From: Vescimonas coprocola
Lineage (GTDB): Bacteria; Bacillota; Clostridia; Oscillospirales; Oscillospiraceae
DNA length: 64,000 nt
Assembly: GCF_018408575.1 (NCBI RefSeq)
Contig: NZ_AP023418.1
Span: 1,082,415-1,146,414 of the forward strand
Reading direction: 5' to 3'
In this document: piece after piece, positions 1 to 8,516 of the stretch
How the letters are laid out: the number at the start of each line of letters is the position of its first letter
Position numbering within the stretch: the stretch's first letter is position 1
Made by a program: the position numbers and the translations under genes
Notes under the pieces: model-generated
What the model saw: only the letters and a program-made list of their open reading frames with translations
What the model was told of the DNA's origin: nothing
Database searches by the model: none

Positions 1-13
1 GGTTCTTAACGCA

Positions 14-55
14 AAACGGCCAAAAGATGGGCTTGAAACCGTCCTTTGGCCGTTT
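14..55 (-). terminator. Stem-loop downstream of the first recombinase gene
   Basis: Arms AAACGGCCAAA (14-24) and TTTGGCCGTTT (45-55) pair perfectly. The hairpin lies immediately after the stop of the minus-strand recombinase gene and is followed on that strand by a short T run. It is probably that gene's terminator. Confidence 0.6.
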
Positions 56-64
56 GTTATGCAG

Positions 65-1123
65 TCAGTATGATTCTACAAAAAGCTTTTCCAGCTGTTC
101 CCGTTTCCGCTCCACGGAGGAGTGGACGTAGGTGTTCAGCGTGGTAGAAACGTTGGCATGGCCTAAAATCTCGCTCAGTGTCTTGACGTCCACTCCCAGT
201 TCAATGCAACGGGTGGCAAAGGTATGGCGCAGAGCATGGTAGTTGATGGACGGCAGGCCACACTGATCCAGTACCCGATGAAACCGATATTCGTAGGTCC
301 GTGGGCTCACAAACCCGCTCTTGTCGGAGATGACGTACTCCGAACGGCGTTTTTCATACAGGGGCAGGAGCACCGCCATCAGTTGTCGGGACAGGGGGAT
401 ATCCCGTAGGGACGACTTGGTTTTCGGGGTGTCGATGATGAGTCTGGTGGCGGTTCCGCCATCGGTTCCCCTGACACGGGCCACGGTGGAGCGGACATGA
501 AGAACGGCCTTCCGAAAGTCGATATCCTCCCACCGCAGGGCGCAGACCTCACTAATGCGAAGGCCCGTATGCAGTGAAATGAGGATCCCTGTGCCGGTGA
601 TGTCCGGCTTAGCCAGAAGGTACGTCTCCAGCCTCCGGAGGGCATCGGTGTCCAGGATCACCACCTCCTGTCGATTCGCCGCCGGTGTCTGGAGCGTGGT
701 TTTCACGGGCGGACACAGGCCCTCCGCGGCGGCAAATTCCATAATGTCCAGCACCAGCAGCATCATGCTGCGGACATAGGAGGACGACAGGCCGCCGCTA
801 TGGTCCAGTCGCCCGCAGTGCAGCTTGGCATTCATAAAATCCGCCAGCAGCAGCGTGTTTATCTCCTCCAGCTGCCGAGCCCCCAACTCCGGCAGGATGT
901 GGCTCCGCAGCAGATTTTCATATTTTACAGCGGTGGCACCCTTGTAACGGGCCACATTTGTCCGGTGCCACAGGGTTGCCGCCGCCTGAAAGGTCACAGA
1001 CGCAGGCTCCGGGGACTGGACAAGCTTCTGCCGACTTCGTACCTTTCGGGCGTTCTCCGCCTTTTGCCGGCAGCGAAGATGAACGTTTCTTCGTTTGCGT
1101 ATGTACGCTCTCTTTTTCGACAT
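65..1123 (-). CDS. Tyrosine site-specific recombinase
   Basis: A 352-residue tyrosine recombinase of the phage-integrase family. It has a basic N-terminal arm, a SAM-like core-binding domain (about 45-145) and a catalytic domain (about 155-345). The catalytic set is visible: Arg189 in HTGLRISEV, His296 and Arg299 in HALRHT, His322 in GHAN and the nucleophile Tyr332. The product should cut and rejoin DNA at short inverted core sites. There is no excisionase, relaxase or other mobility gene beside it. Instead the gene lies between inverted repeats with an outward promoter, an arrangement known from Clostridia and Bacteroides invertible promoters. Integrase of a small or lost element is the alternative. 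Family assignment is certain; the role is inferred. Confidence 0.9.
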   Translation of the reverse strand: MSKKRAYIRKRRNVHLRCRQKAENARKVRSRQKLVQSPEPASVTFQAAATLWHRTNVARYKGATAVKYENLLRSHILPELGARQLEEINTLLLADFMNAKLHCGRLDHSGGLSSSYVRSMMLLVLDIMEFAAAEGLCPPVKTTLQTPAANRQEVVILDTDALRRLETYLLAKPDITGTGILISLHTGLRISEVCALRWEDIDFRKAVLHVRSTVARVRGTDGGTATRLIIDTPKTKSSLRDIPLSRQLMAVLLPLYEKRRSEYVISDKSGFVSPRTYEYRFHRVLDQCGLPSINYHALRHTFATRCIELGVDVKTLSEILGHANVSTTLNTYVHSSVERKREQLEKLFVESY

Positions 1124-1257
1124 GATGCAGCCCCTTTTCTCTGGTAGAGATTTCCATATTTTGGCATTTTTGGCAAATGCCGGAAATGTGAACGCTTCTG
1201 CCCGTTCTGTAAGTCAGAAAAATGACAATTTTATTAACGATCCGTGAACGTTTTTCA

Positions 1258-1286
1258 TTGACAAGACACTCGCTCATCGCTATAAT
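1258..1286 (+). promoter_or_regulatory. Consensus sigma-A promoter pointing right
   Basis: TTGACA at 1258-1263, a 17-base spacer and TATAAT at 1281-1286 match the vegetative consensus perfectly. Transcription would start near 1293 and run rightward through the inverted repeat at 1313, antisense to the M50-like gene. No plus-strand gene follows within 1.5 kb in this orientation, so the promoter seems to serve nothing here. Confidence 0.75.
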
Positions 1287-1365
1287 GTAGAAGAAAGCAA
1301 AATCTCGTCGATGTTAAGAACCAACCGTTCTACGCAAGATGAGGGTTCAAGGGGCCATTGTGCTC

Positions 1366-1887
1366 CTATTTTTTTGCTATGCCGAAGTATTCTCCCACCC
1401 GCTGCACCGGCCTTGCGGCGCAGATGCTGCCCACTGACAGCAAAAGTCCGGCACACAGAAGAACAAGACAAACCCCTCTCCCCTCCGGCCACAGCCGTAC
1501 TGCGTTCATTATATCATCATTTTCCACGATAACGCCATATTTGCATCCTATAAGCGAAATAAGGGACAGCAGTATTGCCAGCACCGAGATTCCCTTCACC
1601 AACTGCACCACATACCACAGCGGAAAGTGCTTCGGTCGAAGCAGCATCGCCAGCGCCAGCGGCAGCCCTACCCCGCCAAAGGCCACGGCCGCCAGCTCCC
1701 CATGGCGCAGTCCGCCGCAAAGGACGCTGGCGGCGGCTCCCAGCCGTACCTCCCTTATCCGGCCGCCCAGCAGCAGCGTCACCAGAATGTGTCCGCCCTC
1801 ATGGAGCGCCGGGTACAGGAGAACCGCCGTGAATAGCCCCAAAAGAAGTAGCATCGCTCCTCGCTTAGCATCCGTCATCCGCCTCAC
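1366..1887 (-). CDS. M50-like membrane zinc peptidase or related membrane protein
   Basis: A 173-residue, strongly hydrophobic protein with about four predicted membrane segments. The first carries HEGGH (near residue 29), fitting the HExxH zinc motif of M50 intramembrane proteases, which sits in a membrane helix in that family. A second conserved M50 motif is not obvious, and the protein is shorter than typical site-2 proteases (over 300 residues), so proteolytic activity is unproven. A start codon with RBS-like AGGAGGTG precedes it on the minus strand. A perfect hairpin lies on its upstream side, separating it from the recombinase module to the right. Confidence 0.6.
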   Translation of the reverse strand: MRRMTDAKRGAMLLLLGLFTAVLLYPALHEGGHILVTLLLGGRIREVRLGAAASVLCGGLRHGELAAVAFGGVGLPLALAMLLRPKHFPLWYVVQLVKGISVLAILLSLISLIGCKYGVIVENDDIMNAVRLWPEGRGVCLVLLCAGLLLSVGSICAARPVQRVGEYFGIAKK

Positions 1888-1947
1888 CTCCTACTGCATA
1901 TTATGAAAAAAGGGACCTGCCTTTATCCCGGCAGGCCCCACTTTCTC

Positions 1948-1994
1948 CGCAAAAAGCAGGAGGGGACGCTCTGCATCCCCTCCTGCTTTTTGCG
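1948..1994. terminator. Perfect 19-bp stem terminator
   Basis: A 19-bp perfect stem (arms 1948-1966 and 1976-1994) with A-rich and T-rich flanks can act in both directions. It separates the M50-like gene from the recombinase module. A second, weaker hairpin (AAAGGC..GCCTTT) lies at about 2019-2047. Confidence 0.75.
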
Positions 1995-2153
1995 CTATGA
2001 ACTTACACTATAAAAAGAAAGGCCTCCGGCGATTGCCGAAAGCCTTTATGTGGGAGGACTATAAAATAGATTTTTTCGCCTTTTTGGGGTTAGTATTTGT
2101 TCCCTTACGAAAAATCTTGAACTTTCAAAGTTGGGTGCGGAGGTGAGCCGCTG

Positions 2154-3791
2154 TCATTCGGTCAGCGGCTGCACCGATTTAAGTCCGCCTTTGAATATTA
2201 CAGTAATCTGTTCTTTTGAGTCCACCACTACACATTCGAGCAGTTGGCGGACGATTCGGTCATCGTATTCCATCGGACGGTTTTTTATGCCGTCCAGTAT
2301 TGTATAGATATCATCGAGTCGGGATTTTGCGTTTTCTCGCCGTTGCTCAGCGTCGGCTATGTTGTCGAGCTGCTGTTGCAGGCGGCTTTTTTCATTCATA
2401 AGCCGAGCTACGGTTTCCTCATCAAAGGCTTCGATGGTGTCGGTGGATACCCGGTCGAGCATCTTTTTGAATTCTGCGTCGATCTCGGCGATCCGTATCT
2501 GTAGGTCGATGCTGTTATCCTCGCTCTTTTCTCCCGCCAAGCCCATGCCGATGTGCAACTTCAGCGTTTGCAGCACCTCAGTGTTTCGGGCTGCCGTTTT
2601 CATGATCGCCGCCATCACAGCCCGTTGCAGTATGCTTTCCTCTACGGAGGGTGAGTTATGACAGTATTTCTTGGCGTATTCAATGCGGTTGATGCATCGC
2701 CATACAATTTTCTTTTTGCCGCCTGCCGTCCATGTGCATCGGCGGTAGGCGGACTTGCATTCACCGCAGACGAGCAGTTCTGTCAGAGCGTATTTACTTG
2801 AGTATTTGCCTTGCTCGGTCTTGGCTTTTCGGCTGATTTTGCGTTTGCCGGAGCGCCTTGCGAGTTCCTCCTGAACTCTGCCGAAGGTGGACGAGTCGAT
2901 AATGGCAGGGTGGCTGTTTTCCACATAGTATTTCGGGCGTTCGCCGTTGTTGACTCTGACCTTTTTGCTGATGCAGTCGGTGATGTAGGTCTTATTGATG
3001 ATGGCATCGCCTTTGTATCTCTCGTTGGAGAGAATGGACTGTATCGTGGAAAACTACCATTCTGCTTTTCCTGTCGGGCTTTTGATGCCCTTTTCTTCAA
3101 GTAGTTCGGCAATTCCTTTTAAGCTGTCGCCTGCGAGGAAGCGGTCATATATAAAGCGGATCGTTTCGGCTTCTTCGGGGACGATTTCGGGTTGTCCGTC
3201 CTCGCCCTTGCGGTAGCCGAGGAAGTTCTTGTATCTGAATACTACCTTGCCTTCACGGGCGGCCTGCGCCTTGCCCCATTTAATGTTGGCGCTGATATTT
3301 TCCGATTCGCTTTGGGCGATGCTGCCGTAGATGGTGATGTAAAATTCCGCACCGGGCTGATTGCTGTGGATGCCCTGTTCCTCGAAGTACACATCGACAC
3401 CAAGGTCATTGAGCAGTCGGACATACTTCAAGCAGTCCACCGTGTTCCGTGCGAACCGGGCAATGGATTTCGTGATGATCATGTCGATTTTCCCTTGCTT
3501 GCATCGGCGGATCATGCGGTTGAATTCATCTCGGTTTTTCACGCTTGTGCCGGAGATGCCCTTGTCGGCGTAGATACCTTCAAGCGTCCATCCGTTTTCG
3601 GAATTGATGCGTTCGGTATAGTGTTCCACCTGATTTTCATAACTGTTGAGCTGTTCCTCCTGCTTAGTGGAAACGCGGCAGTATGCCGCCACCCGCAGGA
3701 CTCGGTAATGGGTTTTCACGCTCTCTCTGACCGATATTGTCGGTTCGATTATCCGCACCACTCTCTGAGGAGCGACCGTTGTTTGTTGCAT
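2154..3791 (-). pseudogene. Large serine recombinase interrupted by an in-frame TAG
   Basis: Reading the minus strand from ATG at 3791 (RBS AAAGGAG seven bases upstream) gives a resolvase domain with the intact motif YCRVS (Arg39, Ser41) and SIARFARN, then the recombinase domain. After ...GKAEW the codon at 3054-3056 is TAG. The same frame then continues without shift to 2154, giving the rest of the recombinase domain, a CxxC zinc ribbon and a coiled coil. Total length would be about 545 codons, normal for the family. A single nonsense change therefore splits an otherwise complete gene. Internal restart near 2924 would yield only the DNA-binding part. Third gene of the recombinase module. Confidence 0.88.
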
Positions 3792-4548
3792 GACCTTGCT
3801 CCTTTCGTATGATCTGTCCGTTCAGCAGTATGATGTCTGCCGTTTTGTCGGTGTACAGGCGTATTTCGCTGACCGTGCGGTTCAGCCGCTCGGCGATGTC
3901 TGCCGTACTGTCAAGTTCGGCCTTCAGCCTTTGTACGGCGTAGCACCCGTTGCCGAGTTCTTTATATTTCCGAGCGAGGCATTTCGTCATTTTGCTTCGT
4001 AATACGGTTTTGTCTATTTCCGCCATGTCAAGCATTCGGCTGATCTCGTTGTTCAGGCGTATTACCTCGGCACTCGGTTCGTAGGGCGTTTCGGCAGGCA
4101 GTGTGATGCTGTCGGCGGTTACCGTGCCGAGAAGGTCGGCGAGTGCGGTCAGCAGTTCGGCATCGGATATCTCGATCCGCAGACGGCAGGCCGAGTTTTC
4201 ACAAGTCCAACGCTCTTGGCATTTGCATCGGCTGTCGTGTCGGCGGCGCATTCGGTCACCGCAGCTTGGGCATCGGACGGGGACGGTCAGCTTGAATATG
4301 TCCCGTGTTTTGTCCGTGTTCCTTTGGGTGTTGCGCCCATGCTTTGTTTTCTGTATTTTCTCATAGGTCGCTTGGTCGATGATCGGCGGATACACCTCTG
4401 TGCCGAGATATTTTGTATTGTCAATGAGATGCTTGAGCCGCCCCTTGTTCCAACCGGTAACGCCGTCCCTGTATTCGATTTTCTCTCTGTTCAGCTGCTC
4501 GGCTATGGTCAGCATTGAGGAGCCGTCAAGGAGGGTTCTGTTTTTCAT
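3664..4548 (-). CDS. Recombinase-like accessory protein without catalytic domain
   Basis: A 294-residue protein resembling the middle and C-terminal parts of a large serine recombinase: a recombinase domain, a zinc ribbon with CPSCGDRM and a second Cys cluster (CKCQERWTCENSAC), then a helical region. The N-terminal resolvase domain with its catalytic serine is absent. Such a short partner typically sits between two full recombinases in Clostridia integrative elements and may help form the synaptic complex. Its last 128 bases overlap the start of the next recombinase gene in another frame. It follows the upstream recombinase stop by seven bases, so the three genes form one operon. Confidence 0.75.
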   Translation of the reverse strand: MKNRTLLDGSSMLTIAEQLNREKIEYRDGVTGWNKGRLKHLIDNTKYLGTEVYPPIIDQATYEKIQKTKHGRNTQRNTDKTRDIFKLTVPVRCPSCGDRMRRRHDSRCKCQERWTCENSACRLRIEISDAELLTALADLLGTVTADSITLPAETPYEPSAEVIRLNNEISRMLDMAEIDKTVLRSKMTKCLARKYKELGNGCYAVQRLKAELDSTADIAERLNRTVSEIRLYTDKTADIILLNGQIIRKEQGHATNNGRSSESGADNRTDNIGQRERENPLPSPAGGGILPRFH

Positions 4549-4555
4549 TCGGTTC

Positions 4556-6100
4556 TCACCGTCCTTTCTTGGGGATTTGCTCGGTCAGTGCAATGCCGCC
4601 GATGAGCTTGAAGGTAAGGTGTTCGCTGCTGTCCACCGTGATGCTCTCGACGATTTCGTCAAACAGCCCGTTGTCAAACTCGACGGTCGGCTCATATTCA
4701 TCGAGGATAGTATTTAAGTCTTTGAGGGTGGCGAGCAGTTGGTCGTCCTCATCCTCAGTGAGCTTTTGCCGCCGCTCGATGCGTAACTCGGTGAGGCGGT
4801 TGCCGATCCCCGAAGTCTGCATGGCGTAATCGGCGGCGTTCATAGCGCCGCTTGTGTGCAGCCTTGCAATGACATGGTTCTTCGCACCGAGGTCGGCAAT
4901 TTCTTTGTCTATCTGCCGTATACGCTCCTGATTGCGGCTTGTGCGGTCCTGCATGGTTTCCATTTGGTGGATCAGCGTACCGAGCAGTTCGGCTCGGTAG
5001 GTTTTCAGCTTGATAACTATATCGGTGAATATCTCATATACGATATCCTCACGCACATGGCGGTGCTGACATTCGGTCGCACCGGACGAGCGGCAGGAGC
5101 ATATCCAATGCGCCTTGCCGTTTACGATCTGATGCCGGAAGGCTCTGCCGCATTCGGGACAGCGCAGCTTTCCGGTCAGCGGATAGGACTTTCTTTTGCA
5201 TCTTTCCGTTTTCCGTGAGCGCAGCAGATTCTGTGCCGCCTGAAAGGTTTCTCGGCTGACGATGGCAGGGTTGCTGTTCTCCACATAGTATTGCGGCAGC
5301 CGTCCGTCGTTTTTCATTTTCCGAAACGGCAGGGTTTCGGTAGTGTAGCTCTTTTGCAGGAGCGCATCTCCCATATAGCGTTCATTGTTCAACACATAGT
5401 TGATGGAACTCGGCAGCCATTTTTCGTAGCCGTGCTTCCGCGGTATGCCGTCCTCATTCAGCATTTTTGCAATGCCAAGCGTTCCGTATCCTTGGAGATA
5501 TAGGTCGAATATGCGCCGAATGACCGCCGCCTCCGTTTCGTTGATTACGAGCTCGCCGTCCTTGAGGTCGAGGCCGTAAGCCGGACAGGTGCAGTTGAAG
5601 TCGCCGGACTGCATCCGCTTTTGATAGCTCCAACGCAAATTCCCCGATATGTTCACACTTTCTTGCTGTGCGGCCATACCGGGGAATGTTACGATCATTT
5701 CCATATTCAGTTTTTCGGTGTCGATGCCTTGTTCCTCGAAGTACACGCTCACGCCGATCTCTTTGCACATCCGCAGCAGTACGAGCAGCTCCTCGGTGTT
5801 CCGTGCCAATCGGGAAACCGATTTGACGATGATGCGGTCGACCTTGCCTTTCCTGCAGTCGGCTATCAGCCGGTTCAGCTCGTCCCGCTTTTTCATCTCG
5901 GTGCCGGTCAGACCTTCATCGGCGTAGATGTCCACCAGCGTATATTCGGGATGCTTCTTGGCATAGTCGCTGTAGTAGCGGATCTGTGCGGCGAAGGAAT
6001 GGAGCTGGTCGGTTGAATCGCTCGATACGCAGCAATACGGGGCTAACCGAAGCCGTTCGGCTGTCTGCTTCTTTGTGCTTGTGATTTCAGTAATGTTCAT
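4556..6100 (-). CDS. Large serine recombinase with catalytic Arg replaced by Cys
   Basis: A 514-residue large serine recombinase: resolvase domain (about 15-160), recombinase domain, zinc ribbon (CPECGRAF) and C-terminal coiled coil. ATG at 6100 is chosen because GGAAAGGAG lies eight bases upstream; a longer in-frame extension has no ribosome site. The active-site motif, normally YxRVS, reads Y22-C-C-V-S26. The nucleophile Ser26 is kept, but the arginine equivalent to Arg8 of gamma-delta resolvase is Cys24 (codon TGC). SVSRLARN is intact. Loss of that arginine greatly impairs catalysis in studied relatives, so this subunit may be inactive or may depend on a partner. Confidence 0.88.
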   Translation of the reverse strand: MNITEITSTKKQTAERLRLAPYCCVSSDSTDQLHSFAAQIRYYSDYAKKHPEYTLVDIYADEGLTGTEMKKRDELNRLIADCRKGKVDRIIVKSVSRLARNTEELLVLLRMCKEIGVSVYFEEQGIDTEKLNMEMIVTFPGMAAQQESVNISGNLRWSYQKRMQSGDFNCTCPAYGLDLKDGELVINETEAAVIRRIFDLYLQGYGTLGIAKMLNEDGIPRKHGYEKWLPSSINYVLNNERYMGDALLQKSYTTETLPFRKMKNDGRLPQYYVENSNPAIVSRETFQAAQNLLRSRKTERCKRKSYPLTGKLRCPECGRAFRHQIVNGKAHWICSCRSSGATECQHRHVREDIVYEIFTDIVIKLKTYRAELLGTLIHQMETMQDRTSRNQERIRQIDKEIADLGAKNHVIARLHTSGAMNAADYAMQTSGIGNRLTELRIERRQKLTEDEDDQLLATLKDLNTILDEYEPTVEFDNGLFDEIVESITVDSSEHLTFKLIGGIALTEQIPKKGR

Positions 6101-6219
6101 GTCTTTCTCCTTTCCGCAAGGGGTCACCTTGCTGTTATTCGCCTTTTGGCACGACACACCATACCACAATAGTTCGAATACTTCCAGCGGTTTTTCGCAA
6201 AAACTTGAGAATTAAGATT

Positions 6220-6375
6220 TCAGACATAAATAAGATCAGCACCGTAATGTTCGGCACTGATCTGAGTGATTTTTTCGTACTCGTCCTCGGTTATCAGATT
6301 CATATCAAGCAGCATTCGTAAAAGGCTTATGCCGTAGGCGAATGATGCATTGTTGATGTCGGTTCTTTTATCCAT
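6220..6375 (-). CDS. Small protein coupled to the MazF-like gene (SHOCT-like)
   Basis: A 51-residue acidic ORF starting MDKRTDINNAS, with a helical segment LLDMNLITEDEYEKI like the short SHOCT-type domain often found beside recombinases in Clostridia mobile elements. Its ATG overlaps the last eight bases of the MazF-like gene, implying translational coupling. It ends 120 bases before the recombinase start. Function unknown. It could be a cofactor of the recombinases or, more speculatively, an unusually placed partner of the toxin. Confidence 0.65.
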   Translation of the reverse strand: MDKRTDINNASFAYGISLLRMLLDMNLITEDEYEKITQISAEHYGADLIYV

Positions 6376-6733
6376 TGAGCAGTCCCTCCAAGTATTTGAT
6401 GCCGAGGCTCACTACAATGGCACGGTCAACGGCGGCGAGTGTCTTGCTGTCGAGCCTGCCGATGTATTCGCCGAGCCTCTCTTTGTCTATCGTCCTGATT
6501 TGTTCGAGCAGGACGGTGGATTCGGTTTTAAGCCCTTTCGCCATGATTTTCACATGGGTGGGCAGAGCTGCTTTTGTTTTTCTGCCTGTGATCGCCGCCA
6601 CGATGGTGGTGGGGCTGTGCCTGTTGCCGATATCATTCTGTAAAATCAAGGACGGGTGCGTTCCGCCTTGCTCACTGCCGAAGCCTGTACCGAAGTCAAC
6701 GGCATAGATTTCACCTCGTTTGATCTCTTTCAT
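6368..6733 (-). CDS. MazF/PemK-family endoribonuclease toxin
   Basis: A 121-residue PemK/MazF-fold protein beginning MKEIKRGEIYAVDFG. The family landmarks GRGEIY-like beta strand, GSEQGGTHPSLILQND and a mid-protein TIVAAITGR strand are present. MazF toxins cut mRNA at short sequences. Start 6733 is supported by CGGAGG nine bases upstream. No MazE-type antitoxin gene precedes it; a 51-residue ORF overlaps its stop instead. Solitary MazF genes are frequent next to serine recombinases in Firmicute elements. Confidence 0.88.
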   Translation of the reverse strand: MKEIKRGEIYAVDFGTGFGSEQGGTHPSLILQNDIGNRHSPTTIVAAITGRKTKAALPTHVKIMAKGLKTESTVLLEQIRTIDKERLGEYIGRLDSKTLAAVDRAIVVSLGIKYLEGLLNG

Positions 6734-7140
6734 ATTAGCCTCCGTTTTAAGTAAAAGGCGGTCGAGTGCTTTGGGGCAAACGACCGCCTTGGTATTTGTA
6801 TCAATCGTTTTTGCTTTTGTCCGTATTTGTCCACGACACCCCGAACAAGGGAACGCATCCTCCGGCAATGCATTTTGCCTCATGGGAATCTCACCCCTCC
6901 CAGGATCTCTGCGAGGTGCTCTCATTGGTTGCGACGGCTCACGGCGCTTTTTCGTGCCGCTTCAACGCTCGACCTGTGACTGAGCACAAGTATCATTATC
7001 GCTTCTGCCTGTCATGGCCTTCGGTGCGGATGCGCCGCCCCGTTCGACTCATAGGTCGTGTGGCTCATCGGCTCTCGCCGACGGCAGAAGGAAGGTAAAG
7101 AATGCGCTGTACTATTCGGTTTTCAAAGAACGGGCGGAGG
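6734..7140. other. Gene-free stretch between MazF-like and sigma factor genes
   Basis: About 400 bases without a convincing gene. A perfect 10-bp stem (6755-6764 with 6781-6790, AAGGCGGTCG) lies just upstream of mazF and may end incoming transcription. The rest (6840-7100) has several short GC-rich inverted segments but no recognised RNA family. Confidence 0.4.
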
Positions 7141-7713
7141 CTATTGAGAAAGCCCCCTCACTTTTTCAGCCGAAAAAGTGAGGGGGCTACAACCAAATTT
7201 TTTAATTTCTAAAAGTTTTTTGAGTTTCGCACGGATCTTTGCGATTTTCTTGCTGATTGCCTGCTGTGAAACGCCGTAGCGCTCGGCAAGCTCCGTCTGC
7301 GGAACTTCGTCATAGAAATGTGCAACAATCAGAGCCTTTTCATCCTCCGGCAGAGCGTCCACCGTTTTTCGCAGCTTGTCCAACAATTGCTGATGGACAA
7401 GCGTATCGCACACATCCGGCAGCCCAGCAATCAGAATTTCCTCGCCATTGAACTCATCACTGTTCAAGGCGTCATACGAAACATCGCCGTTATCCCTGCG
7501 CTGCTCGTCGAGATATTTCTGTCGCCGTTTGTTGCGGTAGAATTCAATGTATTCCTTTTCACTCACCTCCATGATCATGCTGTGCAGGCCGATGAATTTC
7601 TTTTCTCGGTAGCCTGCATCGGCTTCTTTCCGAAATTCATGCTCCGCGGGAGTAATTTCCCGATAGCTGCCGTCGGCTATAATAAAAACCTTTTTAGGGT
7701 TCAGTTTTTTCAA
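7141..7713 (-). CDS. Sigma-70-like transcription factor
   Basis: A 190-residue protein with a C-terminal sigma region 4 helix-turn-helix (about 118-170: LPEDEKALIVAHFYDEVPQ, then YGVSQQAISKKIAKI). The N-terminal half is a charged domain typical of element-encoded sigma-like factors in Clostridia. It probably controls genes of the decayed element. The last 15-20 codons lie in a strong hairpin (7151-7188), so the stop may be displaced relative to relatives; the native end may be near residue 172. Confidence 0.8.
   Translation of the reverse strand: MKKLNPKKVFIIADGSYREITPAEHEFRKEADAGYREKKFIGLHSMIMEVSEKEYIEFYRNKRRQKYLDEQRRDNGDVSYDALNSDEFNGEEILIAGLPDVCDTLVHQQLLDKLRKTVDALPEDEKALIVAHFYDEVPQTELAERYGVSQQAISKKIAKIRAKLKKLLEIKKFGCSPLTFSAEKVRGLSQ
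7151..7188 (-). terminator. 17-bp perfect stem at the end of the sigma factor gene
   Basis: Arms at 7151-7167 and 7172-7188 pair perfectly around a four-base loop. On the minus strand the stem is followed by a weak U tract. It lies inside the annotated coding end of the sigma factor, which is odd for a terminator. Confidence 0.6.
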
Positions 7714-8038
7714 GTTTATGTACCTCCGTTCAATCGTTTTTTTGTTAGGTCAAAAACGATTGATACGGAGGGCTTCGACAGCCTACCGCAAACTTCGACA
7801 GTACGCCGCCGTTTATACAAACGCAGAAAGCCAAGCCACTTTGATATTCCGAAATAACAGATTTATCGTTGGTCTTTTGCAGATATCGTATGGAATTCTG
7901 TTGACCGCAGAGGTCAAAAAAATATAGGTGTCTGTGTGTTTGCGCAAAGACAGCCTTTGCTATTTCAACACCTGTTTCTTTCCTGTATTCTTTTTCATTC
8001 TTTCACCTTGTCGCTTGAAAACGGCAGGGCGCCGCTTT

Positions 8039-8092
8039 TTATGGCACTGCGTTGTGTTGAGCTTCGTCGATTGATTCTGCAAGGCTAAACAT
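8039..8092 (-). CDS. 17-codon leader-peptide candidate
   Basis: ATG at 8092 is preceded by AGGAGGTGA at ideal spacing and encodes MFSLAESIDEAQHNAVP then stop. The ribosome site is far better than chance. It lies directly after a hairpin-U-tract structure and about 330 bases upstream of the sigma factor start, fitting a leader peptide or a truncated gene remnant. No homologue is recognised. Confidence 0.4.
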   Translation of the reverse strand: MFSLAESIDEAQHNAVP

Positions 8093-8436
8093 CGCGGTCA
8101 CCTCCTGTTACGGTATTCGGGAAAACAAAAAAGCGACTGCGCTATGCTTTAAGGCATAGTACAGCCGCATGAGGGCGTGCATATAAAAACCGTTTTGTTA
8201 AGACGGTCTTGAATGTTGCGTTTCGCTTATGTACATGATTGTTAGGGGCTTCTCCTTGTTTTCATAATTACCTCGCTGTATTTGGTATCTGTTGATATCC
8301 GTGTGTCCGCTGCCGGGGCAAAAGTGAAGAGTGCATAAGTGTGATATACGCAGTATACATGGAATCCGGCAAAAAATTGTTGGGTTATGACCGAGAAATT
8401 GCTTATTTTTCAAAAACAGTCGCCAAGGAAAGAAAT

Positions 8437-8469
8437 ACGGCACAGCGGTTTTTATACCCTCTGTGCCGT
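8437..8469 (-). terminator. Terminator of the surface-protein operon
   Basis: ACGGCACAG (8437-8445) pairs with CTGTGCCGT (8461-8469), 48 bases past the stop of the 839-residue surface protein on the minus strand. T-rich sequence follows. Confidence 0.75.
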
Positions 8470-8516
8470 AATTGTGATGTTTCCGTGATGGATCGTTAAT
8501 TGTTACTTATCTTTGA

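Larger units (their letters stand above)
1..1322. repeat. 10-bp inverted repeat pair bracketing the first recombinase gene
   Basis: GGTTCTTAAC at 1-10 is the exact reverse complement of GTTAAGAACC at 1313-1322. The interval holds a tyrosine recombinase gene and a consensus promoter just inside the right repeat. The left copy touches the window edge, so the repeat could be longer outward. A 10-bp match over 1.3 kb can occur by chance, so only the arrangement makes it notable. Confidence 0.4.
7714..8516. other. Long leader-like region upstream of the sigma factor
   Basis: About 800 bases with no ordinary gene. On the minus strand, in order, it has the terminator of the surface-protein operon (8437-8469), a second stem-loop with a U tract (about 8127-8168), a 17-codon ORF with a near-perfect ribosome site (8039-8092), a 12-codon ORF near 8009-7974 and a short hairpin GCAAAG..CTTTGC near 7947-7963. 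Peptides among hairpins resemble an attenuation leader for the sigma factor operon, but no family is recognised. Confidence 0.35.

Noticed and set aside
1311-1532. Plus-strand ORF just after the consensus promoter at 1258
   Set aside because: No ribosome site and no protein-like composition; it is antisense to the M50-like gene.
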